Below, piece by piece: positions 11,147-23,355 of a stretch of DNA of 64,000 nt; the stretch's first letter is position 1, and each line of letters begins with the position of its first letter. The DNA comes from Pegea sp. RAD2-039 (Eukaryota; Chordata; Thaliacea; Salpida; Salpidae). The notes beneath the pieces are model-generated. The model was not told where the DNA came from, did no database searches, and saw only the letters and a list, made by a program, of their open reading frames with translations. Both the position numbers and the translations under genes were made by a program. The DNA is taken from positions 186,001-250,000 of the forward strand of contig JAQGEQ010000363.1 of assembly GCA_034620365.1 (NCBI GenBank). Direction: 5' to 3'.

Positions 11147-14100
11147 TTTCTACTGGCCTAGAAAACAACGAATCGAACAATGACAAAACTTTTGCTTTCT
11201 TTACTCGATTACAAGTGAACGTCTGATCAGTAATACTTGTAATTCCTGTTTGGCTGGCAAAGTAACTTTGAAGAAAGCAGTTGGTTTTAGAACTATATTA
11301 TACTGACTTTAATGGTCTTAAAAACTTTTGTAACTAAGAATTGTGTATTAATTAAAAAACTTAAGTCAATTAAATCAAATGCATTTCAGGTTAATTAAAT
11401 GGTTCTTATCATAATATAATTTTTGATTCATTGTTTTTTGTCTATATATAACAAATAATCTCTATACATTAATTTTTAATTATTTTTTTAAAGAAAGGTA
11501 TCCAAAACATAAAAGAACTTAATATTTTCAAAAGTAAAAATATATTTAGTGCCTAATCAATGATAATCTTTCTTATGCTAAGATTTAAGTTAAGCAATTT
11601 AAACAAAGATTATAAAATTAACTTCATCATAATCCTAAATTACATAATTATTAAGAGTTATTAAAAATTCATCATCACTAGGTCAAAACCTTGACCTTGA
11701 TTAGATTAATAGTTATTTTGTAGTAGTTCTAATTATTTCAGCAGAAAATCTTTGGAGTAAACAAACTAAAACTAGAATATTATAAAAATAGTTTTTTTCT
11801 ACATTTTAGCTTTAACAACACAACTTTTGTTAAATCAAAGTAGTTTTTTTGAAACTTTATTGCATTATGATCACATTGAACTATAAGTTCAAAAAGTAAG
11901 TATCATTCAAAAGACTATCTTTAAAAAAAATCTTGTTATTTATGTTAAAAAGTACATTTTTTGTCTACATATAGGTTCTAAGTGTAGTTAAAAAAGCTTC
12001 TTAAACGTTTAAGTAAACTTTAAAACATTATCAATAATTTTTTTATTATTTGATTTAACAATACATTGAAAGATCACTTTTTGAGGATATCTGATGCAAG
12101 GTTGTCGAGAATTTAAACTAACGCGCGCTATAAATATAATACCTTTTTTATTTATATCTTGTCTTATGATAATGTGTTTTTATGAACATACTATTTTAGC
12201 ATTTAACTTAAATAAATATTTCGATTAATATTGAAACTTAAAGAAAATGCTTTTTTAAAACCTACTTACGTAAATCTGAATGAGATAAGCAGCGATTTTA
12301 ACATAAGTTTTTTTCTAGAAAATATTCTGCTTATATTTAAATTTATTGAAAGTAATATTTTTTTTAAATTAAATCGAAATTTTGTTTTTATTGTGATTTC
12401 AATCAAACCCCAAAGAACTATGTTGTATCATAAAGTATTGAAGTATCTCTCGCTATATACGTTTTGCAAATTACTTTTTTGTGTGACATACGGTAAGCGA
12501 CATTTGTTTAAGCGGGAATGAAATGGTCGCAGCACACAATGCCGTTAGTCTGTTGCGCGCCCAATTATTTTTTTTAACAAAACTCTAACTCTGTCTCTCA
12601 CGAGCAGCATTTACTTTCGTCATTCGCGGTAGTTGTATGAACCTTTGTGAGTTTAAGTTGTCGTCTTCATCATTGTTTTTGTCGGCAGCGTTTATGTTTA
12701 AGGCTACCTATTACTTTTAAGGCGCTTGTGGTATTTTTATTTCTATTGTTTCCTGTACATTTGCAAACTATTTGTGTTGATAGTTAAAACATTAGCTTTT
12801 ATTTGCTTATAGCTTTAATTTTTTAAGATGAATATATATTTTAGGAGTTTTTATTAAATGTTTCGAACTACTGTTGAAGTTTGCTTTTTTGTCTGTAACT
12901 TATTGAAATATATATTCTTTTTTCTAAAAGATTTTTATTTTATGTTATGCAAAGAATTCTTTCATTTTGTTAATGTGTTTAAGGAATTTTAGAATCATTT
13001 AATTTAGAATGCTATTATTTATAATTATTTTATAAATTAATATGAGCATCTAGTTATAAAATAAATCTCTTGAATATGTAATGTATAAAATTGGACATTA
13101 AAATTTTGTATCAGTCAATATGTAATTTTATCTCAGTATATATGTCTTCATAAAAATGCTGTAAATTAGTTATTAAAAGTTTTTATGTTTATCTATTTCA
13201 AATTTTATTCTCAAAGTTATTTTCTTTGTAAAACATTTTAGAATTTTAATTTTATAAATCATTTTATTAGAAGTGATTATTTTATATAAATTTTACATAT
13301 TATTTTTATAATTTTGTATTGTATAATAAAGTTACATGAACATTACAAGCCAGCTTTTTGCTAAAACCAAAAAGTTATAAAATTTTCTATTGTGTCTATA
13401 CTGTCAAACTTAAATTATTGGTAGTTTTATTTATATTTTAGATATGACAATTACTATTACTAGTGTTTAATGCTTAGTAGTATTTACTTAATAATCTATT
13501 ATTATTATTATTGTAAGACCCTATTTCTTTGGAAAAACTTCATTTATTAAGTAACTACTTATTTAAAGTTTTATTTCCTATTTGAGAATTTAAAAAAGTG
13601 TTTATAAAAAGATTTTATTTAGAAAACTAGTTTTATAAATACTTCTAATTTTCACTTATTGTTAATTTTTGATTGTTTTATAAATTCTTTTTAATTTAAG
13701 TATATGTCAGTTGCTTAATAAAAACTAATAACTTAATAAAATTGTAAAATTACTTTTATAAAACATAATTTTTATGACATTCTCATTAATTCTCTTTATG
13801 TTTCAAATATAAATAGTATATTTTTATCTTCTTGTTAATATACTTGTTTTATTTTGCTAAACTCATAATTTTTCTTGATAAGCTACTTTTTTTATGGAAT
13901 ATACTATTTATATACTCATCAAAATACTAATTTTTTTATAAAAATCTATTATTTATTAGCTGTATTATATTTTGTTCTATGATAAAAAATACTTAAATAA
14001 ACTTATAATTTTTTTCTAAGAAATAAAAATTGATTAACTTTTTAAGTTTTTATTTTAATTTAGTCATAAAAGTTATCTTTAAAAACTAAGTTTCCTCTTA

Positions 14101-14669
14101 TATTATAATTTGATCCTTATATAAAATGCTTAGCATGCTTAAAATTTTAATTTTTATTGAGCTATTATTAGAAATCCATTATTATAATTCCCCTGGTGAT
14201 ATTGAGCCAACTTTTGGTAATTGATGATTTATTATTGTTATTAAAAGAACTCTCTAAAAGCTTATGCTTAGATTTGAGATTTTCAATCATTTATTCTTTA
14301 TTATATTTTATATAGAAATGACTATTGGTGTAATAATAGATAGTATTATCTTTTTATTGTTATAATTAATTTTTCAATTTTTAACTTTGATCAAACTTGT
14401 TTAATGTTTTCATTTTGACAATAATCTCAACTGGCATAAAAATAATTTTTTCATCAGCAATCATTTTATAGATTAACTAATAAGGCTGTTATTCATGTCT
14501 TTGTATATTCAAATACTTGTTAGTGATAAACTGTTGATGTTAATATTTGAAAATGTTTTTCAATTAATCATTCTAGTTAGTGTTTTCCTAATTTAATTAA
14601 AAAGTAAAAAAGTTTTCATCAAAATTTATTTTTATAGATTAGTAGATTTGATCAAGTTGAAAGTTCAAA
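11147..14669. other. Intergenic region between divergent GMPPA and CWC15
   Basis: About 3.5 kb of very A+T-rich DNA with homopolymer runs and a short TTA/ATT microsatellite near 13495-13515. No convincing coding region is visible. The only structured part is the CpG-bearing patch at 12121-12740, listed separately. The last 34 nt before the CWC15 start follow a good splice acceptor (TTTTTATAG, ending 14638). A non-coding first exon therefore probably lies upstream, with an intron covering much of this stretch. Confidence 0.6.
12121..12740 (+). promoter_or_regulatory. Candidate promoter / first non-coding exon of CWC15
   Basis: A TATAAATA box (12129-12136) sits directly behind a GC block (ACGCGCGC, 12121-12128), a classic core-promoter arrangement. 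From about 12470 to 12740 the sequence is clearly richer in C, G and CpG than the surrounding A+T desert (GTTGCGCGCCC at about 12552, CATTCGCGGTAG at about 12620, GTCGGCAGCG at about 12680). A GTGAGT donor at about 12648 could pair with the acceptor ending 14638 just before the CWC15 ATG. Orientation and use are inferred, and it could equally serve GMPPA. Confidence 0.4.
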
Positions 14670-15314
14670 ATGACAACAGCTCATCGTGCAACTTACAATC
14701 CAGCTAAAGGAGGAACTGCAAGAGGCGAAGGGGATCTCGGCAAACTTTCCAAACAATACTCTAGCCGAGATTTGCCAAGTCACACCAAGTTGAAGTATCG
14801 ACAATCAGGGCAAAATGCTCCCGATGAGATCAGTCGGCGAGACTTGAGAAGAGAGTTAGAAGATCGTGAAAGAACTGCACGATCTGAGAAGAGATCAGAA
14901 GGAAGATCTAGAGAGAGTAGTAAGAAGCAGAAAATGGAGCCAATCTCGACGGCTAGTTTAGATGCAGATGATCCTATTGATAGCGGAAGTGATAGTGATT
15001 CAAGTGAAGATAATGATGAAGACTTGTATGCTGAGTTGAAACAGATTAGAAAGGAAAGAGCTGAAGAAGCTGCGAGAGCAGAACAAGAGAAGAAGGAAGA
15101 AGATGAAAAAATCCGTACAGAGAATATACTCAGTGGGAATCCGTTGATTAATCCGAAAGGGGCATCTTCGTTTGCCGTGAAAAGAAGATGGGATGATGAT
15201 GTCGTGTTTAAGAATTGTGCTAGAGGACAGTTAGATAAACCTAAACAGAACTTTATCAATGATACTTTAAGATCTGAGTTTCATAAAAAGTTCATGGACA
15301 AATACGTCAAATGA
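14670..15314 (+). CDS. CWC15: CWC15 spliceosome-associated protein (Prp19/CDC5L complex)
   Basis: A small, highly charged component of the Prp19/CDC5L-associated spliceosome, acting in the nucleus during pre-mRNA splicing. The 214-residue protein is encoded in a single exon and aligns throughout with the animal family (about 229 residues in human). The N-terminus [15 protein letters not shown] leads into [20 protein letters not shown]. There is a central Arg/Glu-rich helix and an acidic block (about residues 92-120, with [20 protein letters not shown]). The C-terminal core has [24 protein letters not shown] and [18 protein letters not shown]. The ATG follows a splice acceptor 34 nt upstream, consistent with an untranslated first exon. 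A long open frame on the opposite strand is only its shadow. Confidence 0.97.
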   Translation: MTTAHRATYNPAKGGTARGEGDLGKLSKQYSSRDLPSHTKLKYRQSGQNAPDEISRRDLRRELEDRERTARSEKRSEGRSRESSKKQKMEPISTASLDADDPIDSGSDSDSSEDNDEDLYAELKQIRKERAEEAARAEQEKKEEDEKIRTENILSGNPLINPKGASSFAVKRRWDDDVVFKNCARGQLDKPKQNFINDTLRSEFHKKFMDKYVK

Positions 15315-15964
15315 TTTTCCCTGTTCATACAGACTTCACTCAAACCTCATTTTTGGTATCTGATGAAAGATGGTTATTTGATAATTTTGCAATATTACTC
15401 AACGATTTTGAAGTTGTTGTTTTCTCCACAACTTCATTTGAAATAGCGAAATTATGTGTAATGTATTTGTTTGTGGTTATTTAAATTTAAATCATTCTTC
15501 CATAATACTTTAATTTTAACATTTTTTTTTGTTTAAAGGTTGTAATTGTAAAGTTATAGCTTTGTATCAAAATTTGTGATTTCAACAAGTCTTCTATGTA
15601 AATATGGGGGTGAGTGTAGTTTCTATTTATACATATTTATCATACCCAACAAATATTTGTCTTTCATCCTTGCAATTCTTCTCTTTTCCCACAAAAATCT
15701 TTACAGTTCTCTTTCATCGAAGTAATTTAGTTTATGAGAAAGCTTAAGTTGATGAGGTTTATATGAATCTGTAATAAATCCCATAAAGACATTTAGATAT
15801 TCACAAAAAGCGAACTGCTCAGAAAATGAAATTACTCTGTGTAGTTCTAGTTATTTATATCTTAATTATTTCAATGTTATTTGATATATAAACATCTAGT
15901 TCTCACAGTAGTAACTTTCATTTTCGTTGCAGTTTTCTACTGGCAGTCAACGGTCTTAACTTCG
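15315..15964. other. CWC15 3' region and upstream region of the next gene
   Basis: A+T-rich, non-coding. It probably contains the CWC15 3' UTR and the promoter and 5' UTR of the following gene. A good acceptor (CGTTGCAG, ending about 15931) precedes the first in-frame ATG of the next gene at 15965, so the reading frame open upstream of it is probably intron. A small separate frame starting at ATG 15826 ends within 20 codons. Confidence 0.5.
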
Positions 15965-17491
15965 ATGGAATATAATTCATACCCTCTGTTTAGTCAAGAC
16001 CACTCTCTATTGGATCAAAACAACCCATCAGCCAACAGTGAGAACCACCTTCAAGTATCAAAACTAACCAACCAGCCTTCCAATGGCAACTATCTCCATG
16101 AAAGTTTCATTGATCTTTCTGAACTTGCTGTAAATTCACACTTAAAGGGTCATGCTCAAATTACTACAACTATATATGAGAGTAAGACTGCAGTGAAGCA
16201 AGGAAGGGGTCGGAAACCCAGGGCAAAGCGACAAACTTCCAAAATCAACCACAAATCATCAACACGAAGTCGTCATGGAATCTCCAGCTTTCAGGCTTTT
16301 AATGTCACCACTGAAAGTGTGATGTCAATACGAAGTATAATGCAGAAGCAAGTTGGTTTGCAGGGGGTCCCATTGATTTCTCGAACCAATGTACCCTACC
16401 AAAGCTCTCGGCAACCTTCTCACTCTCGTATTATCAAAGTGGCACGAAATGAGAAAGAAAATGTTCCCCTGAACATCACTCGTAGGAAAAAGCGCGGTAG
16501 ATTTCGACCGACTATTTTAAAATGTCGAAAGAATCCAGTGAAGAATCGAATTGTTGGAAGTAACTCGCCAATCAAGAATCTCACCTTCTCTCCATCTCGC
16601 TTCCTCAACACTAGCACCCTTACAACTTCTGATCATCACAAGAAGCCGTCTCAAAGTGATACTTCAAAAGAACTCTCATTTGATGAAGATCCTTTTAGTA
16701 TTGAAGACAGTGGATTCGTAGGGAATTGCGATTCTGACATCAGTTCTTCTTTCTTACCTCCTTCTCTTACATCTACTCCAATATCAAAGAAAAGAAATGG
16801 AAGTAAAGCATCATTAAGTCCCGACTTTTTGTTCCCTTCTTCTAATTCCTTATCCTTCTATGATAATAGTTCTGATTGTGAAGATCTCACCTGGCTAGTT
16901 GACTCCAACACCTCACTAACTGATGAAACAACTGATTCATCATATTCGAATCTTCCTTCGGAACCTTCTACGAGTATATTGAAGCAAGAAGATGAACTGC
17001 CCACCAAAGACTCTACTTTCTCTGATATCCAGTTCCCTTTTAATGATCAATTCTCTGTGTTTGATCCAGATGATCTTGAGAGTATTAACTTGGTCCCCTT
17101 GGGATCTGATCAAAATATGAAAATTGAACACCAACCAAAAGTAGTTCCTCAATCTCTTAGGAAATCTGTTCGTAAATCTCTGATCTTAGAAGAGTTCAGC
17201 TCCATTAATCCCACATCACCTCCTCATAGTCCTTCTCTCAATCTTTCACAAACCACCTCTAATCTCAGCTACGAGCAAAGCACTTTGATCGGCGACAAGA
17301 CAATTGTAGAGAGGCGAGTTCTAGCTCCTGGAAAGAAGTCGGTTTATCGAACGTGGCCGAAACGTATTAGTGAGAAAGGAATTGTATTTGATAAGAATTG
17401 GGTCCAGATAGCTTGTGGTCGGTCTTTTGACCAGAAAGTCATGACAGAAGCGGCCAAACGCTGTTTGAGGAAGCGTTATACTTCAAAATAA
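15965..17491 (+). CDS. Unrecognised basic, Ser-rich protein with AT-hook-like motif
   Basis: I do not recognise this 508-residue protein. It is rich in Ser, Thr, Asn, Lys and Arg and looks largely disordered. Near residues 78-90 is GRGRKPRAKRQ, an AT-hook-like DNA-binding core (RGRKP). A second basic patch, RRKKRGRFRP, lies near residue 175. The middle is acidic and Ser-rich. The last 50 residues look like a small folded unit (RTWPKRISEKGIVFDKNW, then CGRSFDQKVMTEAAKRCLRKR). No membrane segment remains once the start at 15965 is used; an upstream hydrophobic frame has no ATG and is interrupted by a splice acceptor. Together these suggest a nuclear, chromatin-associated protein, which is inference. 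It is a single coding exon, followed by AATAAA at 17547. Confidence 0.75.
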   Translation: MEYNSYPLFSQDHSLLDQNNPSANSENHLQVSKLTNQPSNGNYLHESFIDLSELAVNSHLKGHAQITTTIYESKTAVKQGRGRKPRAKRQTSKINHKSSTRSRHGISSFQAFNVTTESVMSIRSIMQKQVGLQGVPLISRTNVPYQSSRQPSHSRIIKVARNEKENVPLNITRRKKRGRFRPTILKCRKNPVKNRIVGSNSPIKNLTFSPSRFLNTSTLTTSDHHKKPSQSDTSKELSFDEDPFSIEDSGFVGNCDSDISSSFLPPSLTSTPISKKRNGSKASLSPDFLFPSSNSLSFYDNSSDCEDLTWLVDSNTSLTDETTDSSYSNLPSEPSTSILKQEDELPTKDSTFSDIQFPFNDQFSVFDPDDLESINLVPLGSDQNMKIEHQPKVVPQSLRKSVRKSLILEEFSSINPTSPPHSPSLNLSQTTSNLSYEQSTLIGDKTIVERRVLAPGKKSVYRTWPKRISEKGIVFDKNWVQIACGRSFDQKVMTEAAKRCLRKRYTSK

Positions 17492-19540
17492 TTAAGTTGT
17501 TGAGTTTCAACTACTCTTAGTTTCCAATTTGTTGATTTGCTTTTCCAATAAATTTTGTTTATTTTCGAGCTTCTATTTCGCAATCGAATTTGTTCTGTTT
17601 TCATCAGAAGTTTTTTCAGTTTTCTTTTTTCACTGTCAACTTGTAAAGATGAACGAATCGTATTTTTTGCTGTTTGTTAAAATCTGAAGAACTATTTTTG
17701 AAGCACTTATTTGAAATTTAGTTTATTTTTTTTGATTTATTAGTTTTTCAGCAAATTGCTAATTTGTTTTCTTGTCTCATCATACTTACGATAAAACCGA
17801 AATATTTGGATAAATTTCTTCAATTTTTAATGGTTCAGAGACATTTATGCCTTATCAATTATTCACACAATACCATATTAATTTTGCTTGTTCCATCTTT
17901 ATTTGTTGTTCTGTCCTTCACTAGTTTTATGTCTGTTATTAGTTTGTACATTTTCAGATTGTTCATTTGTAATCAATTTACATTCTTTCAAAACAAAACA
18001 TGATAACAAGTCACCTCATTGTTTTCTTTATCTGCAGATTCAACTTTTTCTGCGCCTACCTAATATGATATTCTTCTGACCATATTTTCTTGCTTATTTC
18101 ATTGTTCTCTTTAATTATTAAATTTTGTTTATATTATTATTTAAATTCAATTTATCCCAATACTTCACGTTCTTCTCTACATCACATCATTTATAGATTT
18201 ATTTTCTAATCTCCACCCCCACGCAATAGCTTCAGCCCTAATAATTGAAAAGAGGAAACTAGTAGCACTAAATTTGTCATTTTTTAATCTTTAATTTTTG
18301 TTTGTGTACCAGGATTTTTTGTTGTACAATTTAGTGTTGTTAAATGATAGGCTCTGATATACGTCTTTGAGTATTTTGTCTTGGCGTCTTTTACAGTTGT
18401 GCTTTTGTCGTAATATCTCCTAGTAACTTCATTACCCTCAAAAATGTGTTTAAGTGTTTCAAACAGAAATTAGACGTATTGTATTACACTGAAAGATTTG
18501 TATTCAGATTTGTGTTCGTTTATTTGGGAACCAGTTTTGTGAAATATTGTTGTTAACTAGCGGTACTGTCTTGTAATTGATTCGTGTACAGTTATCAGTG
18601 TTCATTTCACATTCATTTATTTGCATGCCAGCAAATGATTTGTATCATAAAAGTTAAAATATCGACAAATCACCTCTTTTAAACAAACGTTCCTGATTTT
18701 AATTCTACTAGCTTGTAAGTACATCAAATGTTCACACTCCAAAACCTAACATGAAAAATAAAATTTGTTCATTTCAAAACGTTTGTTTGTTCATCAGCTG
18801 ATTCAGATGATCAGGTTTTTTTCAAATATTTTATTCAATGATTCCTTATTTTAAAAAGAAGTCACAGAAGCAAAATCATTCAAGCAGAACGCTTTCAATT
18901 GCTAGATATTTGCGAGTTCTTAGAAAACTTCCATCTTTTCTTCGATTCTCAGTTTGCTGTCTGAAAAACATTCATCTTCAACAGAATAATTAGAAAACTT
19001 TTGTAGTCAACTCCAAGTAACTTCAGTCTTCGTAAGTCTCCTTTATCACCACCAACAACCTTCTCGCTTTCTTAGTGACGTCATCAAAAGCATTTTTCAT
19101 TCGCCCTAACCCTTTTCAGACAGATTAAAAATCTATTTTTAGTTTACTTCAGAAAAATTTGCAACCCCGCATATTTTTGTTGATATTTTCTCAAAAGATT
19201 TCAGTTTTTTAACAAAACAATTAACAGTTTTTCATTTTCTACTAATATCAAATCATTTCAAATCAAATAATTTATTCTTTTTCTCGAATTGTAAAACTTT
19301 ACATCCAATCCTATTTATCAAAAGAAACTTTCCGCTTCACTGACTTCCATAACCTTAAACTTCGTTGTAAACGCGACCAACAACCTGATAAACAGGTAAA
19401 TGATTTTCTTCTGACATATAACAAGTGGATCAAACAAATTACAAATTCCCCGTTCCATTCATTTCTCACAAATATTGATTTTTCAAATAGTTTTCGATTC
19501 AACTGTTTTTCTATTTAATTAAATTTTTTATATTTTTCAG
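17492..19540. other. Intergenic region upstream of NAA40
   Basis: About 2 kb of A+T-rich sequence holding the 3' UTR of the preceding gene (AATAAA 17547-17552) and the upstream region of NAA40. A palindromic TGACGTCA, the canonical CREB/ATF binding site, lies at 19076-19083. It sits in a slightly less A+T-rich patch (about 19021-19120) that could be the NAA40 promoter or first exon. Short open frames near 17764-18079 show no recognisable domain and look like chance. Confidence 0.45.
19076..19083. promoter_or_regulatory. TGACGTCA palindrome (CRE/ATF-type site)
   Basis: A perfect TGACGTCA, the established CREB/ATF consensus, lies 458 nt upstream of the first NAA40 coding exon identified. The same octamer recurs, mostly inside exons elsewhere in the window, so this copy may reflect a general over-representation and not a promoter element. 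Confidence 0.35.
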
Positions 19541-21238
19541 AGAAAAAGCGAAAAGTCGAAAGAGCGAAAACAAAAACGTGAAGATGTGAGCTTTTTTTGT
19601 ATTCTGATAAATCTTAATTATCTACATTAGACTTCAATTAAATTCTGTAACCATCAAGTTGACGGATAAATAATTCATTTTCTTTTTATTCAAAATTTTG
19701 TAACAATTTTTAGGAAACTCGAAAAACCAATTTGCACTGGAAAAAGGTCGAGAAAGCAAACCAGGTGAACTAATCCAAAACCAACTTTCTACATCTTCTA
19801 TCATCTCTTCTTTTCAGGATCCTGATCCTTTATCTTCGTTTGTTTCCTTTCAAAATTATTCAAATAATAATTTGAAGTTGAAATTCAGTTGTTTGAAGCG
19901 ACCTGATTTATCTAATGAACTTTTTCAGTGGCTGTTTGATTTGACGAAACAAAACATGCAATCTGTGTTAGTTGCTTTCAAATATTCAATTTTTTTCTAT
20001 TTTGAAACATTTTTAGTCCTAAATTTTCAACTGAAGTGAGATTAATGATTTGGTTTTCATCAATTGAATCAAATCGAATCACTTAATGTTTTGTTGATGA
20101 GTTTTAAGTACTTGTCGAGTAATTACCACAAAGCCGAGTTTAAATCCTAAAAATTCCATTCAAATCAAATGTTTGTCGAAAAACTCCCGATTATAAACGA
20201 GTTTTTTGACAAACAAACTCCTTAAAACCATCAAAATCATAAAATAAAGTCACGTGTTATTCATGAGCTATTAAATCGTCACGCTTGAATGATTTCAGCT
20301 ATGAAAATACTTGGGGTTGGAATGATAAATCGAAACGTAAAGAGCTCGATGAAAACCGGATGTGGTTTCTACTAGCTAATGATGAGCAGGGAACTCCAGT
20401 GGCTTTTTCCAGTTTTCGTTTTGATATCGACTTCGACCATCCGGTGGTTTATTGGTGAGATTGGTTTTGTTGTTTCATTGGCGGCAAAATATGAGGGCGA
20501 AGGTTGCCTGATTAAAGTTACAATTCTATTTTCCGCAAATATTTCTCTTTGTTCTCAATCCTAGATTTCACGAACAACAAATTAATCAAATTTTCACTTT
20601 TTAGTTATGAAATTCAACTCACTAATGAAGTTCAGGGAAAAGGTCTCGGCAAATTTATGATGAAAATTTTGCAGTTATTTGCAATCAAGTAAGTTCTCTT
20701 GAAAAATCCTTCAAATCCAACGGATCTGTTCCCAGGTATCATATGCACAAGGTCGTGGCTACTGTTTTGTATCAGAATGAGAGATCTTTGAAATTTTTCA
20801 AGGATAAACTGGGGTGTGTTCGTTGTTTTTCACTAAACTTAAAATGATAAAAATATGACTTTAAATTGAAAGCTATTATCACAAAAGATGTAAAAAAAAA
20901 ACAGTTTTTACGACAAATCTGTTGTCTGTCATCATCTTCAGTTTAATATTTAACTTCAATTAATTTGTCTAAATGGAATATTTACGATGTTCAACATATC
21001 ATCTATCACGACACAATTTAGTTTTTAAAAACTCAAGTGATCATTGAACTAATTACAAAAAAGAATTTCTGCCAGCAACTGACGCTTTTAAAAGTTGATC
21101 TTTTGATGTTGAAGCCTTCAACATCCTTGAAGTTTACTCTTCTGCAGATACGCGGTCGACTCATCGAGTCCTTTCGATGAATGCTATTGTATTTTGAGCA
21201 AATCAATTCCAAGAAAAAATATCGAAAGTGAAGAGTAA
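19541..21238 (+). CDS. NAA40: NAA40 (NatD) histone N-alpha-acetyltransferase, start exon not located
   Basis: A GNAT-family acetyltransferase that, in known members, acetylates the N-terminal Ser of histones H4 and H2A using acetyl-CoA. Seven exons join in frame: 19541-19585, 19714-19764, 19818-19966, 20299-20454, 20605-20688, 20736-20813 and 21148-21238. They give 217 residues, against 237 in human. Matches to the family include RKSEKSKERKQKRE at the N-terminus, WLFDLTKQNMQ, WGWNDKSKRKEL, VAFSSFRFDID, the acetyl-CoA loop VQGKGLGKFMMKIL, and VVATVLYQNERSLKFFKDKLGYAVD. The protein ends SPFDECYCILSKSI plus a short tail. It lacks the His/Cys-rich C-terminal extension of vertebrates. The first exon, expected to encode only about Met-Gly, could not be placed. 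A polyadenylation signal lies at 21312. Confidence 0.92.
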
Positions 21239-23355
21239 AGAAGATTAGATGGTGAAGAAGAAGCTGTTTAATTATCGAATGTTGGATACTTTTGTTGATG
21301 GTTTAGGAAATAATAAATTTTTGATATGAAAGTTGTTAGATTGTTGATTGATTCAAATAATTTGTTTCATTTTTGAACTTTTAACTGCAGATAAAACTGT
21401 TAAGATGAAAGTTTTATGAGTAGAGTTGTTGTTTACGTGGAACTATTATATTTGCACTTCAGCTTTTTCAAACCACCATCCACCACTAAGCTCAAGATTT
21501 ATCTGCAAGATATTGATGGTTGAGGAGTTTTTAAAGATACCAAAACAGCTTCTTTTATTACATGTTTAAGGTCTTCAAAACTAGGATCACTTGCTCACAG
21601 TACAAATGATTCTGATTCTACAAATAAATTTCTACTTGATAGAATATATAGATAACTCTTGTGATTATTCCAAATTAAATCAAAGATTATTTTGTAAATT
21701 AAAAGTTGATATTTTGATTTTGAAAATATTTATGAAGAAAATTTGAATATTAATTCAACGTTTTATACTTCAGAAAAGTTTGAAGTCAACAAATTGTTGG
21801 ATAGAATTAAACTTGTAGCTTCTTAATTTTGTATTTTGAGAAGTTTACTTTAAATTTTCGTTAAAATCAATTTAATAATTGTTGAAAAATATTTCATGAA
21901 ATTTTGATTTACATTCATTTAGTAGATGGCTGTCATGAGTCAATATCTACTCGCTTGAAAATTTATAAGTTTTAAACTAACTCCCAACAACTTTTATAGT
22001 TTTTCCCCTTTTTTAAACTTAAAACAATTTTGTTTTCGAAAGTTGAGATTTTTTCTTGAACTGATCATAAAAAAAATCAAATTCTTTTTCTTCAAAATGA
22101 TTGAAAATAAAATTTTAAACAATTATTTGATTAAAGAATTTTAAAGATTTTTGTAATCTTGAATACAGAGAATAAATTGTACCTTTTAAAGCAACTGCTT
22201 ATCACATATGTTGTAAATCGACAAAAAGCTTTATCAAAATGTCACCAAGTAACTTTTAAAGATAAAAAAATGACTTTTAACATCATTTTGTTAAAAGAGC
22301 TTTTTTCAAAGATTATTTCCACAAATAATTAGTTAGTAGCACTGAGATCATATATTTTTGAAGATGAAATACTACGAATTATTTCAATTGATAATTGTAT
22401 TGACAAAAACTTACAAGTAGTTTTTAACTTATCCAATTTTTTTTAAATATCTACAAATTTTTAGTGCCACTAAATGAGCATTTGCAAAGTTTGTTTTGGA
22501 TAAATATTCTAAAAACTAAATTAATTAATTTTGTGCAACTGTTTCATTGCTTTTTACAAGCTTATTTGATATAATGATCCAATATACTACTATACAAAGA
22601 GTTAGTTGGCAGATATTATTGCAATTGATTCATTATTTATTTAAAATCAATAAAATTTGTATAAAAATTAAGAAAAAAGCAAATTTCCATTCTAATTAAT
22701 CTTAAGCACCATACAATATAAAATCATCTTAATTCATATCTTATTTTAAACCATTTAAATAACTGCTTGAATTTGAAAGTCTTCTTTCATAATCAATCAG
22801 ACGATGGCGTCTTTTTACTACTTTTTAGTTTCAAACTTTCTCGACTTAAATTTGAAGAAGTGAAAATGTTTAAATCACAAAAGCCCTACTTGAAATTTCA
22901 GGTTCTCTTACAATTGATTTTAAAAGTTGCTTTTTTAAATAACAAATTATAAATCAAATTGTCTTTTTTTATTTAGTTTTTTACAAAGTCATATTTCAGT
23001 TTTGGAAAACTGGCTTGATTAGAAAGCTTAGATATTTGTTTTTTGAGCATGATTTTATCTATAGACTTTTTTTTGTAGCATGACAAATTTTAAACTCGTT
23101 TTGATAATTAAGTAATAAAGATCAATCATTTCACAACAACTTGTTACAGTATCTTGAGACTTTTTATCTAAATTGATCTTAATAAATTTCATTTGGTTTA
23201 ATTACGAAATTTCATTAAGATGACTTAAAGTAAATAAATTTGTGTTCAAATGATGTTAGAGTTTAATCTTATCATTTCAGATCTTTAAATAAATTTTTGA
23301 TACTAAAATTTTAGTTTCGGTAAAAGTTTCTCATCTAAATGAAAAGGATTTTATA
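21239..23355. other. Intergenic region between NAA40 and the giant membrane-protein gene
   Basis: About 2.1 kb of very A+T-rich sequence with the NAA40 3' UTR at its start (AATAAA 21312-21317) and presumably the promoter of the giant gene at its end. I see no coding potential, RNA gene, long repeat or transposon signature here. The short open frame at about 22767-22952 has no recognisable content. Confidence 0.5.

Noticed and set aside
12231-12521. 96-residue open frame on the plus strand in the GMPPA-CWC15 gap
   Set aside because: Composition follows the A+T-rich background (Phe, Leu, Ile, Asn, Lys), with no recognisable motif. The frame is probably chance.
13495-13515. TTA/ATT microsatellite
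   Set aside because: Only a few units long and ordinary for this A+T-rich sequence.
14780-15259. 159-residue open frame antisense to CWC15
   Set aside because: It is the mirror of the Ser/Glu/Arg-rich CWC15 coding sequence, which is strongly supported on the plus strand.
15881-15964. In-frame hydrophobic extension upstream of the orphan gene, suggesting a signal anchor
   Set aside because: It has no ATG, begins at TTG, and is crossed by a good splice acceptor (CGTTGCAG). The first in-frame ATG is 15965.
17764-18079. Two overlapping small hydrophobic open frames downstream of the orphan gene
   Set aside because: Low-complexity A+T-rich translation, no start context, no domain and no splice support.
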